A stretch of 64,000 nt of DNA from Certhia americana. Its lineage: Eukaryota > Chordata > Aves > Passeriformes > Certhiidae. The notes beneath the pieces were generated by a model. That model was not told where the DNA came from. It made no database searches and was given only the letters and a program-made list of their open reading frames with translations. The position numbers were made by a program, and so were the translations under genes. The stretch spans positions 19,210,249 through 19,274,248 of the forward strand of contig CM031864.1 of the NCBI GenBank assembly GCA_018697195.1, written 5' to 3'. Below, in pieces: positions 24,531 to 37,929 of this stretch (position 1 is the first letter of the stretch; the number at the start of each line of letters is the position of its first letter).

Positions 24531-27500
24531 CCTGCCAGCATAATTTTTAAAGCAGCAGAAACAGAGCAGGGATACTAAAGACTTAACTTTCACTTCTGAC
24601 ATGAAATGCTGTTGAGGCTTGGTTTGAGTTATAGGCTTTCAAAAAATTAACCATTAACCTGGTGCTCTGTTCCTGGTTCTCTTCAGGTAAAATTTGCTCA
24701 CATGCCAAGGACATAATTGCATATGAACTTTCTCAGCAAAGCTCCAGGCACTCACTACTAGCAGAGCAGCTACAGCCTTGTGCTGGGAATGGTAGCCTCA
24801 CTGTAAGGGCAAAGGAGGGCAGGGCAGCAGACGGTGAGAAAAGCCATGTCCTTCAATTTCAAACGGTTCCAGGAACACAACCTGCAATCTAAAAGAAAGG
24901 ATTCCTCCTCCAGCCATTGCACTAGTTAATCTCCAAGTTTAAAAGGTAAACTGTAAACTCTGAAAGTTCAGCATTCAAATCCTGACAGTGATGTATTAGG
25001 GAGCCTAGAGGTCTCCATGTACTAGTATGTGGTACAAGTAGCTCCCCACTTTTTCATCAAAACTGCCACTTATTCAGGTCAGTTCAAGTACTAGACAGAC
25101 AGATATTCCAGACTTTAATGTGCTCTGTACCTTGAACTCAGTGAGCACTCTTTAATCCCACACTATTTTTATTGCAGGATCAGGTTTCCTCACTCATTGT
25201 ATATGATGAAGAGTGATAGAGTCTCACAGCTAGCATCTCCCAACATCTGAATGCCTGATTTAGCTATCCAGATTGCTCATTACACTTAAGCAACTTCACC
25301 TGTCAAATTCATGGGTTTTGGGAAAGCCTGAAGCAAACCCAAGTTGCTGTCGCTACTACTAAGAAGTACCTTCTTACTACTTATGACACTGCAAAGATTT
25401 GTATTTCAGTTATTTGCTGTTTCTGCCCTCTTAGTTCAGCTCAACCAAATTCAAAGTAAAGGTGATATATCCAATATGCACAGAACCCAAAGGAAACGAA
25501 ACTAGCAAGCAAATACCACAAAGAACACAAGCTGCGTCTGAAGGATCACAACAGCTTCTCAGATTTATTTTGACTTTTTCCCTTGCACTAGGAGTCATAC
25601 TAGCAGCGATGGTTGACTTTTACAGGACAGAGTAAGTCACCGTTAAAGCTGAAAGCAGTGATGCTGATTCCAGTGCCAGGTTCATCAACATGAGGGCATT
25701 TGTGTTGCACATCTTCAGTGTCAAGGAGGAAACAAGTGCATACACACAAAAAATATGAAGTATGAAAGGGAGAGGTTTTACTGTACTGTTTCTGAAAGCT
25801 GGATTAGTGAAGGGCCATAGAGTGACTATGCCATTGTTTGTCCTCACCCATCTTAATCCAATACAGGAGGACTTGAATTCAAGACTTAATTTAGGGAAGC
25901 TTGCTCTGACTACCTCTCCCAAATAGCAGCACTGATGTTGCAGTATGTAATTACAACTTTGTGCATTTCTTCACCAATTTAGGGAAAATGCTTAGCTTAA
26001 AGCATTCACAGTAGTGAAGACGTGCACTGCATTTCTAATCTGCTTGTTTGCAACTGGATTTACTCTTCACTGCTCAGTGCTCATCAGAGAGGGCAGCTAC
26101 ACAGGATGTCCCAGGGTATGGCACAGGGCAGGAGTGCCAATGTTCTTTAGGTGCGAGATACACGTAAATTCTGTTAGGAGGAAGCTCTGACCATTAGTCA
26201 GACATAGCCTTTGGGCATGGAACTGTAAAGCACAAATAGATGAATAAGTAACAAAATGGCCACCATGTGGGCCCAAATGCATTTAAAACTAGAAATGAGC
26301 TGTGCTTTAGTGAGTCCACTAATTTATTCCAGCCATCTGTATCAGCATAAACAAAAGCTTTTCTCCTCAAGTGCTTAATAATTTTTAAGATGTAGCAAGG
26401 ACCACAAATTTCAACATGATCATATTGGGGGGGAAAAAAATTAAGAAAAATGAACCCACATATTTTCACACCACAAACATCTTATGAAAACCACTATCAT
26501 GCAATTCAAAGAAATACTAAAAAGTAAAACTTGTTGCTGGCATGACATATTTTTTCCTATTTAAATTCCACCAAATGTTTCATTAGGATATTTTAGGGTA
26601 TAGAAAAATCTGGGTATTTTTCCTCCTCTCCAGTCTCCAGTGATGACATCTGTAGACAAATTCTATATTTTTTACTAAGCCTGAGAATTACTGTATTGAT
26701 GTGCTGGATTTGCACTGCTCTAAAAATCTTCTCTGTTTGTGCCCCAATTTATTTTCAGGGTCTTAATATGCATCTTATATTGCTGGACCTTAGCTAAGTC
26801 AACAGTCATGAAATCTGAGTGTTTATAAGCTAAAATGTGTACACATTTACCATGACTGAATACAAGCAATTACAGAGCTCACATTCAGATGGGATTTTGG
26901 ACCGCTAAGCATGAGGGAGAGAAAGCTGCAAGAACTTTATAGGAAGAGTATGTTGGACTTAATTTTAGAGATTCTGAGCAGCCACTCAGTTGCATCCAGC
27001 AAAATTATCATTTCTGGAAAAAACCCCCAAAATCCATTGTAATACTTGAAATCCCTTAGTTGCCTCTGAAACACCTCAAAGTTGTTGTGGTGGAAGGGGT
27101 GTCACATTCATCTTTCAGCTCCAGGTGTTAGAAGCAGAGGGTGCTGCCTTCCAGACATATACATATCTAGGGTGAGAATGGAGAAAAATAAGTTCTGTTT
27201 TGAAGGAACAGACTGTTTGCATTGAGGCCCAACACAGGGTATTATTTTCATCTTCTACATTCCTGTGGCAGGAAGTTTCTGACAAGGGTGAGGTCTATCC
27301 TTTGAGTGAGACCTGGTTTGAAGCCATTTTATTGTGCAGCAGTGGAGTAGGAAAAGTATACTGGGCTCACACAAGAGTCCTGTAGATGTCAACTGGCTGG
27401 ATGCAGTGCTGATCTTCCAGTCTTCCCTCCCCTGGACAGAGAAGGCACTGAAGTGTCCAAGATTGCCAAGCTATTATAGAATGGGTTTACTACATACCTA

Positions 27501-28186
27501 ACTTACAGCAAGTATTTCTTCATTCAGATAAATGTTAGAGATGGTGAGTTACTGAATAGCTTATAACCATGCAAAATTTACTTTTGTGCTTGCAGTTCCA
27601 AAGGGAAGCATGCAATAAGATTAGAGGAAGATCAGCCTCCAAAGTAGACAGACACCACCAATATATTCACTGAACTATTGGCATGAATTCATCCCAGCAT
27701 CAGCAGGAGATTTGTTTATTTTAAGGGATTAGGTAATTTTGTTGCTTTTCAGAGATACTAACATGATACAAACCAGCCTCTTGAATTATTTACAAAATAC
27801 TACTAGTTTTTAACTATTGATCTCTACAGTTGCAGCATAACTCATTTCAATTTTGATAGCTTTCCAAATGTCTCATAAAACAAACATTTGACAAACAAAA
27901 TGACTACTGTTCCCTTTTTAAAATTACTATTTTTTAAAGAAAAACTGCCACCAGGGTAACATCCTTGAAACAAATTGTTAGTACATTCTAAATTCAGTAG
28001 TTCAAAAAAGGAACAAAGAGGTTGTGGTTTTCTAAGAGAAACACAGTAACTGATAGTAATTCAATGTCCTTATGAAAAATTGCAATAAATCCTTTGTTTC
28101 TGCAATACATTCTTTCCTCTCATGGCTGAAATCCAAGCTTGGGAAAATGACTGGAGGCCCTGTGGACAGGTAACTGGGGAGGTACC

Positions 28187-28228
28187 GTTAGAGGAAACTG
28201 GGGGATACAGTTAGAGGAAACTGGGGGG
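28187..28228. repeat. Tandem duplication, about 23-bp unit
   Basis: The unit gttagaggaaactggggg occurs twice head to tail (28187-28209 and from 28210), the second copy running into a G8 run. It lies in the left part of the LTR-like remnant. Confidence 0.9.
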
Positions 28229-28401
28229 GGTTATATTAGCATCTTAACAGGAGTTATAACAGTATGGAAATTATAGGGTAAATCACACGTGCTGCTCCCT
28301 GAATGGAAAGTGGTTGGCATGGTTTGAAACCTGTTCCACAATGATTCCCCATCACTTGCTAATGGGGACCGAATGGAGGATGAAGCGGAGACAAGACACC
28401 G

Positions 28402-28469
28402 TGGCCAGGCTCTGTGGCATTAAATGCCATAATTTAACAACATAATGGCCAGACACTGTGCCATTAAAT
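28402..28469. repeat. 24-bp direct repeat pair
   Basis: Positions 28402-28425 and 28446-28469 share 21 of 24 bases (tggccag..ctgtg.cattaaat), with starts 44 bp apart. The first copy also contains a small palindrome, ggcattaaatgcc, at 28416-28428. The last part recurs at 29779-29794, where 16 bases are identical to 28460-28475. Confidence 0.85.
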
Positions 28470-31400
28470 CAGCAATCCTTTCAGGGTGGGGAACTCATTG
28501 GTGCTTTTCAGCTGATAAACCACATACCACCTGTCAGCCAGGGGAGATAGGGGATGTCCCACTGCTGAGCCAGCAACTGTGGTGAAATCCCCTTCCATAA
28601 ATGAACTTGTATCATTTAAGTCTAAAAATAATATTAACACACCCCTCCATTCCAAAGTTCCCCACTTCTGAGGTGTGACCACTCCTCACTGGACATCTGC
28701 TCTGTATTCTTTAAAAGCGAAGTAAGGGAATTTGACACCAATCTGTAACAAAGGTACGTTACTGACTGCAGTAGCTCGAGCTCCACCTAAACACAAAGAA
28801 ATGGTCTATAAGAGTAAATTGAGAATTGAGGAGAATTTAGCAAAGACTCCATCACTACTGCTGGGATCAGCCAATGGGCTGAACCAGTCTTCACTCGCAT
28901 AGAATGCCTCTTGGGTAAGAATCATACTCTGTGCATGCTGAACATTTTATTCCTCCAAGTATATTTTTGCAGTCAGACACTAGCCCTGACTCCCTTCTAA
29001 CCTTTACCTGCCACAGTTTTATATTAGTAGTGTTATTCTGTAAGTTGTTAGTATGAATCCTTTGTGGACACTGACAGTTGCTGACAGCAGGTCACATACC
29101 CAAATGAAGGGAAAGACCTTAGGGGTCTCCCTTACACTGCTGGTGCTCCCCTAAGTCAGGTGAGCCACCCTCCAATCCAGCAGGACTGCTCAGTAGAGGA
29201 TCCCCCAAATGGGATGCTGACAGACTGGTCAGACAGCTGTCCTGGGGCGCTGACAGACAAATTAAACACTAAGAATCAAGTAGATCTCCCCACACTAAGG
29301 GCTGAGGAAATCTCCCCTTTTCACATGACGCCAGCCTTGGCTGGTAATGCCCATTGACCAACAGCAGCAGTTTTAGGCTAGGTTAGTGCCTTTACAACAC
29401 CTCCAACTATGCACTGTGATCAAACAAAAAATCTGCCAGTCATTGCAAAATCTATTATTAAAGCACTAATGAGAGTGCTACAAAAGAAAAGAAAAATGAT
29501 AGCAAATGACAGGAGCTGTATGCTAGTCTCATCATAAGCCAGCTTGGTAGGCAGGTTTACCAGAGAAGTCTTAGCTTAAACAGAAATGGCAAAACAAAAA
29601 TAAAGAGGTAGTACGTAATTTCTTGCTTAGAAATGACAATTTTCAAGTTACATTAGTTGTTTAGCTGTGTTAAAACACATATTAGTTTTATATTCTTAGA
29701 CATCTTCCCATTTAGATATTAGAGTACACAAAAATCTACATTTTCTCTTTCCATTTTGACTTCAATACATACTGGATTGCCATTAAATCAGCAAATCTTT
29801 CCTCCCTCCACCAGTATTGTACATAAACATTAACAGGACTGTGCACATTTTTAACTGTACTCTTTACATGGCTGTAAGTTGCTTCCTACAGAGTTCAATT
29901 TACATGGAAAAGATTCATTTTCTCTGTCCTGTAACTTCAGCAGTTGTGGTCATACACGAAGTGAAGTGTATTGCTCCTATTGCAAGATTTAAACACAGTT
30001 AAAAGACTATATATTGAAAATCATTTTCTAATAGAGGCTATTGTCTTATAAAGGTCTTTACAGTGCTCAGTGCAACAAACCTCAATTATAACTCGAATTT
30101 TATAATAGTATGTAACAGCCATCAAAACTAACAGGTAATTAACATGAATTCTTTGTTTAAGCCAGGAAATGAAATATTGCTGACAAAAAAAGTTCTGTAT
30201 TGCTTTATATTTAATAAAAACTTGCTGTAAAGTAATATAGTACTTGGGATGAAAATTAAATAGAAGCCCCCAAAGCACTAACCAGCATGTCTTTTGCTTT
30301 CTAACTTCCATCAAATGGGCAAAATAAACAAACTTAACCAGGTTTTCCATGGGACAGTTCAAGAAAATCTCTTCCCTACCTTGCTATATAGATGACTTTT
30401 CCCCAGGACCTTTACACAGCATAGAAGAAAGCAAATTTCCACTTAAAATCTCAAATGTAGCTGTAGCCCCCAACTGCTGGTTGTGTGAGATGATGTATAA
30501 AGACTATCCACAATCTCAGCTGCTGACTGCAGAACTGATGCTCAAATAATATAAATGACTTCTGGTACCTCCCTATGTCCTTGCTAAACTACTAGGCTGA
30601 TGGCAAGATAGCAAGCCAGTCATCTGTCTTGGGCTGTTTCAAGCGAGTTCCTGAAGCTATTTCTGAACCAGGGAAATAGCCTAACTTTACAATCAGCAAC
30701 AGTTATTGCCTTCTTAGCAAGGTCAAAGTGAACAGAAAAAATTAATTCCTAGCCAAGGTCCCTGCAAAATATGGGCAAGACGTTTATTCACTGCCATCCT
30801 AGCCTAAGGTAGCAATTGTCAATAGGACAAACAGTCTGCATCATCATTTTCTCTCTAATTTAATCAAGGTCATATTAGATCACTACATCGAATCAAGCAG
30901 AATCAATTTGATTAAAAAAAAATCTGAGCTAAACCAGATTCCTTTTGGAAATGTACCCTTTATAACAAACATTATCCAACTATGTAGGGCATCTTATTTC
31001 CACTGAAAATTACTATCGCTATAGAACACATATCATGATTTTAAAAAAACCTTCCCCCACCAAATAAAACAAGATTACATTGCCTAATCTTATGCTTAAA
31101 TTTGTTTGTTTGTGTTTCTTTACTGTGTATTGCATATAAATCTCACACCATAAAACAACAGTTTTCACAGAAACTGAAAGATATGTCTGACAAAAAAAGT
31201 GTTGTATTATGCTGGGTGTCATTTATCTCACACAAATTTAGCTTTTAACAAGAGAAAAAAAAACTAATCATGGTGCTGTGGAACTGCCCACTTCTTACAC
31301 AAATAAATAAAAGAGTTTATGTTATTTTGCCTTTTTTTCCCCTTTTGGCTGATTAAATTTTTTTGGGGTTTGTTTGTGTTAAGATTATGTCCAGCAGATC

Positions 31401-31483
31401 TCCTTCCCAAAAATTCAAACCAATTATCACTCTAATTGCAGTATGTACATAGCCAAGATTTTACTCTAAGTGCTCAATATTCT

Positions 31484-31497
31484 ATTGCTATGGCAAC
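31484..31497 (-). promoter_or_regulatory. RFX X-box-like site
   Basis: Read on the minus strand the site is GTTGCC AT AGCAAT, one base off the X-box consensus GTNRCC N(0-3) RGYAAC. It sits about 9.4 kb upstream of DPYD exon 1. Binding is inferred from the motif. Confidence 0.35.
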
Positions 31498-31945
31498 TTC
31501 TGGCTATGCTGCATTCCACCTTCCTGCAGAATGCTTAGGTGGACTACTGCCATAACAGCCAGCTAGGAAAGTGTGATCTCCACCTGGCTGTGCCACAGAT
31601 ACAGTCCTTTTAGCCCACATGGCAAATTCCTGCTTCAAGCATTGCAAAAATTTGAAAGACCCCTCCCATATGTCTCATAACACCTACATCAGTAGCTTCT
31701 ATAGCCAAAACATTTTTTTAAAGCTTGTCAAATACTGACAATGAGATCATATACATAGATATACTTGTAATTTCACACTTATTGCAGAGAGAACCTATAT
31801 CACTGTTACTGGATATTTGTTATAAGCCTGAAAGGAGCAGAATATCATAGGATTTAAAAGGTCTTTTAATTTTTTAATCTTTTTTCTCAATCACAGGAGA
31901 AATTAATGATAATCCTCCAAGCAAGGATATTGTAAACACCAAAGT

Positions 31946-31971
31946 CAATCCAGCCTGACAATCCAGCCTGA
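31946..31971. repeat. Exact tandem duplication of 13 bp
   Basis: Two perfect head-to-tail copies of caatccagcctga. The perfect identity suggests a recent slippage duplication. Confidence 0.95.
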
Positions 31972-34900
31972 CTGAGGAGCTCCCACACACAGAGCCAGAG
32001 CTGCAGTTGAACCCCGTTGTAACAGCCTGGCTGGCCCATCTGTTTGGTGTACGCTTGTTTGTTACTCTCCCATCGTATCCTCACACTGCCAGCTCTGAGT
32101 TTGGGCTGTGTGCTCTGCAAGTACATCCCAGCCATTTAAAGATAAACTCCCCCCTGCACCCAGTTACAAATTCCCTGCTCCCAGTAAAGCCATGGTAACA
32201 CAAGTTTCCTTGGATCTGATTTTGCACTGCTTGAGTAATGGGACACCGAGCAAGTACTACTCACTACAGATGTAGTTGTGATCTTGTGAGGGACAAGCCT
32301 TGGCATCATCAGGATGGATTTGGAAGGATACAGGCTATGGCAGAGAGAGAAATACCTGCTTTTGTTTCTACCAGTAAGAATTTTCTTCCTTTTAAGTCTG
32401 TTCCTCCATCTTGTACTACTTGGACAGAATGAAATGAAGAGATGCAGACTGGAACCATTTATGACTAAGTGTAACCTCAAAGTGTTTTGGAATAGGAAGG
32501 ATACACTTGGGACTTATGTGCCAAAAGTTCTTTATAGATCCATGAATTTTGGTAAGCTATATTGTAGGGTTTATTTTTCCTTTTAAAGTGGAAATAAAGC
32601 ACTCAACAAAACCAGAAATGCATAGAATCCATTTGGTCAGTACATATTTGGTCGGAGGAGAGCACAGTTTGCCATTAGAATTGCTACAACCTAATTTACT
32701 TTTTAACATAAAATTTAGGACTCTTATCCATGGATTCTGACTTTTAATTTTAAATCAGTTATGGGGGGTGTTTTATCTATCAACTGTAAGATGTTGTATC
32801 TTAGCACCAAGATATTGTAATGAAACACTGCTTTAAGATCTAAAAATCTTTGTATCACATATATATGAATTTGTAACTTCCTTTTGCCCATGATTGAAGG
32901 GACTTCAGATTTTTTCAAAGCATATCTACTACAGCAGAATGTCTAGGTGTTTGATGATAATTGGCAAGAAAATTAGCCTGTTAGAAAAATTATTCATCAA
33001 AATACCACTGAGTCCTAAGGAGATTGCAAACCCCTGTTGGAAAGTTTCTCAGAGACAGGCTACTTGGTTGCACCAGGTTTAAATCACATGAAATATTGAT
33101 TAAAGTCTTTCTCAATTAACTATTGCCAGCTTAAAAGGTAAACCAGACCTTTCATGTCCCATTTTAAGGGTATATCTAGGTTCAGATTCTCAACCCTGCT
33201 AGGGCTGTTTTACTACACCACAGCAGCCTAGAGGCTGCCAACTAAGCTTATGGTTGCTGTTCTACCACATCAAATACAAAGAGTTAAAAAAAGTACTCCA
33301 AATACAAGTCTGTTTGGGCCAAGCTTTAGTACATAACACCTCAATTCCTACTTGAGTAAATGAGCATCTGAAGTTTCTACAGTACAGATATCACTTCTGT
33401 TATCAATATACACATCACAGTAGAGTTCAGGGGGGTTTTATTCATAGCTTTTTTGAGGTGACCCAAGCATACTCCTGGGACTGCATGTGCTTCTTTAGTC
33501 TAAACTTTTGCCTTTAATATACCTTTCCCCTGTTTTTTTGTCCCCTCTCCGTCTCTCCATTCTACCACCTGTTCTTCGTTCTCTTTGCTAACTTGCCCAT
33601 GTTCCATGTGGAACTTTTGCTTTTAACTCTGTCATAGCATCAGGAGCCTTTTGTTTTCTTACTCCTCTGTGACAAACTGTTTATCTTTGAATAGAAAGTC
33701 AATCTAGTTTTTGTTCATTTTCAAGCGGAGTATGGCTGCATTTTGCAGTATTTGCTTTAGTAAATAATGGGTCTGCAGGACACAAAGCTGACTTTTAAAC
33801 CAAAGTAAGTCTTAGGATGTTAAGGAGAACAATCACCTTCTGTCTGATTGATCCTGAGTCTCAAGGGATGGACTACATCTGCTACAAGTTAGAATTATTC
33901 TCCTGCTTGGAGAAAAGCCAGAGGACTGGCAATCAAACCTCATAACCAAGCATCCTTCCAATGAAGATGCTGTGGACATAATGAAATGATTCAAACACAA
34001 TGCAAGATACAAATGGGTTCTTTACACCCTGCTTATTTCAGGTGGTTTCACAATTTCCAGGTAAACATGGGAAAAAAGAAATATGCTCATAGTGGGAAAT
34101 GTTTTTTCTTTCCCCACTTCTGTGGGTGAGCATTAAGAAGTATTTCTTTCCCATCAAGTTACTCTAATCTGTGTTATGTTTCATTTGCCATTAGCTTGAT
34201 TGCTACATCAGGGCCTAAAGTTCACACAGTGTAACCTGTGATGAACTTCTTTTGCTCCATAGGGAGCTACAATAACACATGCTAAACTGTTGCTAAAAGC
34301 ATAGGAGTTTGAGCATCTGTAGGACTTTCTTCCTTACTATTAGCACGCCTTGACATGTTCCTTATTATTACACATTCAAAAAAGAGTAAACTAGTCTTTT
34401 CATTAATAACAATGAAAAAAGCTACATTGCTTAGGATGTGAAGTTAACCATCCAGCAGTTCAGAAGTCTGCCTGTCTTTGACAAACTCAGTGCAAATCGA
34501 TTATATTTCAGAACTTGACCCAATATTGGTAGGTGAAACCAAAAAAATAAAGTCAAAAGTCAAAGTCATCAAAGTTACTTTCAGATACAAATCATAGTTT
34601 TTAAAAGTTAAAAAGGAGAAGAACTTTGACAACAGGAATAGGCATAAAAGGATATTGTCTGATAGCAGAGCCGGTAACATTTTCTAGTTCCTCAAAAGAT
34701 GAAACAGTGTAAATACTAGTGAAGTGAGGGGGAAACATTTTTTTTTCTATGACCTGTGTTACATGCAGCATAGGAAAACCATTATTACACTCTAAGCGAA
34801 GGTATCAGGAAAAATGAAAAAAGTTAAATCCCAAACTCTTTAAATCAGTTGCAAAATATACTTCTAGAATGAAGTGCACTAAAGCAGTAAGATTTCAGCA

Positions 34901-35017
34901 GAAACTAAAAAAATTGATTAAAGATATCCTCTCCTCACACTGGAGAAAGCCTTTCGTCCACCAAGGGCCTGTTACTGCTCACCTTGAGCTTGATAAGCTT
35001 TTTGTGCCTGCTAGCCA

Positions 35018-35054
35018 CTAATTGATACCATTGAGGTCAGGTGACTTTAATTAG
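35018..35054. promoter_or_regulatory. Candidate enhancer motif cluster (homeodomain plus nuclear receptor half-sites)
   Basis: Within 37 bp there are two TAATT homeodomain cores (CTAATTGAT at 35018-35026, TTAATTAG at 35047-35054). Between them lies AGGTCA directly followed by GGTGAC (35034-35045), like adjacent nuclear-receptor half-sites. Such dense mixed clusters are common in conserved developmental enhancers. No conservation data were available, so this is only a candidate. Confidence 0.3.
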
Positions 35055-37904
35055 CAAATTTAGCTCCAATTCATGACTAAATATGGAAATGCCTATCAGA
35101 GGCAGTAACTGTTTTGTATTTGTTGTAATCTCCCCCTCTCCTGTACTCCCCTGGGGCACAGTAGATGGAAAAGGGAGATTGAAGTTTTATGAGGGTTTTT
35201 TTGGTACTATAAGAGACATAGAGAAAGATAAGACCCTGGTGCTTTTCCCTTGCAGTCTGCCCCTTGCTCAAAGGGGCCTCACTCCAGAGCTTGCATGCAG
35301 TGAGTAAAATACAGCAGCTCCATATTCCTGACTCACCACCTCCAAAGTGAGTGTAGGCAGCATTAGGATAGATCCATGTGATTGTCTGAGCCAGGTGAAC
35401 GCTGAACAACTGCTTTTTGTGCATTGTTCCCAAACTCTGTGCACAGAACCCAGCTGGATAATGTGGATCACAGTATTGCTCTATGGTTGTACAGAGAGGT
35501 AGCACCCATTGATTCTTACTGCATCTTCTTATGATCTTTATACTCGTCACTCTTGAAATTACATTATATGATGGGACCTGTTATAATCTACTTCCCCTTT
35601 TATGTCTATGTTTCCACTCCATAAACAACATTTGAGAGCCTCTGTTTGCCTTCTTAATAACATAATAAAGACAACTAAAGTGGGAAATGTTTTTTTAAGA
35701 ACAGCAAGATGATTTTATATCATAGAATCATAGCATCAATTATTTTACCAGCTGCTTCTTCTAGTCTCATAGCTTTGGCTATAGGTGCACTTGTATAACC
35801 TCTACACTCTGATAACAGAAACATCCATGGTTTTACCCTGGCTGCCTCGTTGTGTAATAAAAAATATGTGATTGCTCAAAATTCCATGTGTGTATAAATG
35901 GCCCTTATAAATGCTGGGTTTAGAGAGGAGTTTCCCATGGTATTTCACATGCAATTGTCTTCAAGTCTGTGGGATATCAGAACCTCTCTGCCTCACCTTC
36001 CATATTCCTGCTTTACAAAGGATTGCCACATGCTGGGCAATTGAGAAGGTATTACTAAATAATTATGAATGCCCTTTTGTGCCAGCACTTTTCCTGTCTT
36101 TATTTATTTATTTGAAGAATATTACAGATACGCTATCAAGGAATGACACTCTTCACCTGGTATTTTTGGCATAAACAGAATATGTGACTTAAGACTTTCT
36201 GATGAATTCTATAAAATGGAATTCTTGAGCAGAATAATGGGTTATCTCTGGGTATTTACCCATGAAAGTAGAGACGAAAATGCTGATTAGACATGTATCT
36301 TTTCCAATATATTTCTATCAGTGCACTTATTTGGCAAATATTTAGACCCAAAGGTCAGGGCTGTTCATAATGCCCATTGATTTGAAAGTTGAATGTCTGC
36401 CCAAGATTAAACACAAAGAGGAATGCTTTCCTAAATCAATTTATTTAAGCCTGTATGTAAGTGCTCTGTTGAATCAGGGCCTAAAGTCAGCAACATATCA
36501 GGAAAGATAATGAGTTTGGGCCAAATATGAGTATTACAGCCAAAACATACAATGAGACAAGGAACATAATTATTACTTGGATTTGAACCAAGATGCCTAA
36601 ATGTATAGGTTAACCAGATCTTTATATTTAATTTCTTTTGAAGCTCTTAGCTTCAATCTAAATGGTGAGACAGGTTACATTTACCTGTACACACTGGGAT
36701 GGCCCTTCCTTGTCTTCTGCTCTGCATCTGGATCTGCTTCCTGGAGAAGTCACAATATTAGCAGGGAAGACAGTGCCTGCTGGTGTTCATCTTGCTAGGA
36801 TGGTACAGAAGATACACCTAAACTCCAGGGCTGGGAAGGGCTCTGGATCCCACAAGCTCAGGGTTGAAATCTTTTGTTTTCTGCAGTGTCTTGAAACAGA
36901 AGTTTATTTTGAGTTTCTGTATAAAACAAGTAGAAAGTCATCCTAACAAACACAGGAGATTATGAATCTGGCAGAGCACAATGTAGATCAAAATGGTTTT
37001 AATCATTACTCCCTGTTTTAATTACTACTTGACACATTATCTCTATTGTCCTTCTACAAGTCTGTCTTTTGAATGAAATATTAAAGGCGAGTTACAGCTG
37101 AAAATATATGCAGTCTAGAAAGAAAATGGCTTTGAACTATTTGAAATGATTTATTGTCCACATTTCTTTATGAATATTTATTTGCCATAGTGAAAGCAAT
37201 TCAATAAAGAGAAAACATGAGGACCAGTTAACTGAACATTTGCATACTCTAACAGTTAAAAAAGGGGAAAGAAAAATAGTATGCTGCATTAGAATGGTGT
37301 TAATGCTTGGTTTTCCTGTTTCCTGTAGTTCATTAATATGCAAGATTCAGATCCTGAATAGGAGATATAAAAATAGTCTACAAATAAGTGTCTCCAGCCT
37401 TTATATATTCCCATTCAGAAGGAAATAAACATGTTTGTAGAGGGATTTTCAAGGCCAGGGTGGAGACTAGAATTTTGTTTCCCTACTACTTCAGGTAGCT
37501 GGCTGCAAATCTAGCTTTTTGCAACAATCATATGTAATCTGAGTCTTCATCTTGTCAGGACCAGAGGTCCCTCATTCCCTGGCACTCCTCAGAGGAACAG
37601 CTGGCTATCAAAATGAGACATGAGTACACTGATTATTTTAGTGTTTAAGCATGGCTTTGTGCACCAAACCCAGGACTGCATACAGTGATGTTTCTTTTCT
37701 TCGATCCTCAGTGGAGGAGCAGAGTTTTTCGTGCTACGCACTGTCAGTTCTTCCTGCTTGAATTAATTTCAACGACCAAAAAGCTCTATGTGTTAGACTT
37801 GGAATGAACTTTGTTCCTCAGAGCTTCTTAGTGATATTCTGATACCCAGTCGCAGATGCAGCCTTGACAGATTTTGTACTGATTTTCGTGATTCCTTTTC
37901 TTCT

Positions 37905-37929
37905 CTTCTTCTTCTTCTTCTTTTTCTTC
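37905..37929. repeat. CTT microsatellite
   Basis: A run of CTT units interrupted by T bases, followed by further T and G homopolymers. On the minus strand it translates to a Glu/Arg/Lys-rich open frame that is an artefact of the repeat. Confidence 0.9.

Larger units (their letters stand above)
22471..28139. other. DPYD upstream flank with no gene seen
   Basis: Composition returns to AT-rich. It holds a 23-nt poly(A) run at 23160-23182 and a 16-nt poly(T) run at 24515-24530. A short segment at about 22972-22998 weakly recalls the reverse-complement MIR core but is too short to call. Open frames here do not exceed about 100 codons and show no family motifs. It may contain distal promoter elements, but none is specific enough to name. 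Confidence 0.6.
28140..29100 (+). mobile_element. Degenerate ERVL-type LTR remnant
   Basis: Several features resemble an avian retroviral LTR in plus orientation: ggtctataagag at 28803-28814 as a TATA-like box, followed by gactccatcactactgctggga, aatgcctcttgggtaag and, near the right end, a gctgacagcaggtcac block. The left part contains short internal duplications. Sequence beyond about 29100 (to about 29350) is also denser than its surroundings and could be leader or internal sequence. No intact retroviral frame exists. Boundaries are approximate and no target-site duplication was found. This is resemblance to the family, not an alignment result. Confidence 0.4.

Noticed and set aside
35077..35550. 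157-codon minus-strand open frame
   Set aside because: No recognisable family, no supporting splice or promoter context, and one of many comparable frames in a 64-kb window.
35721..35740. CR1 tail-like motif (catagaatcatag)
   Set aside because: Only the short terminal motif is present. The adjacent sequence shows none of the CR1 blocks, so it is likely coincidental.
36540..36660. A complete tRNA gene or mitochondrial insert around the T-arm hairpin
   Set aside because: No acceptor-stem pairing, D-arm or A-box, and the flanks do not match any mitochondrial gene order I recognise.
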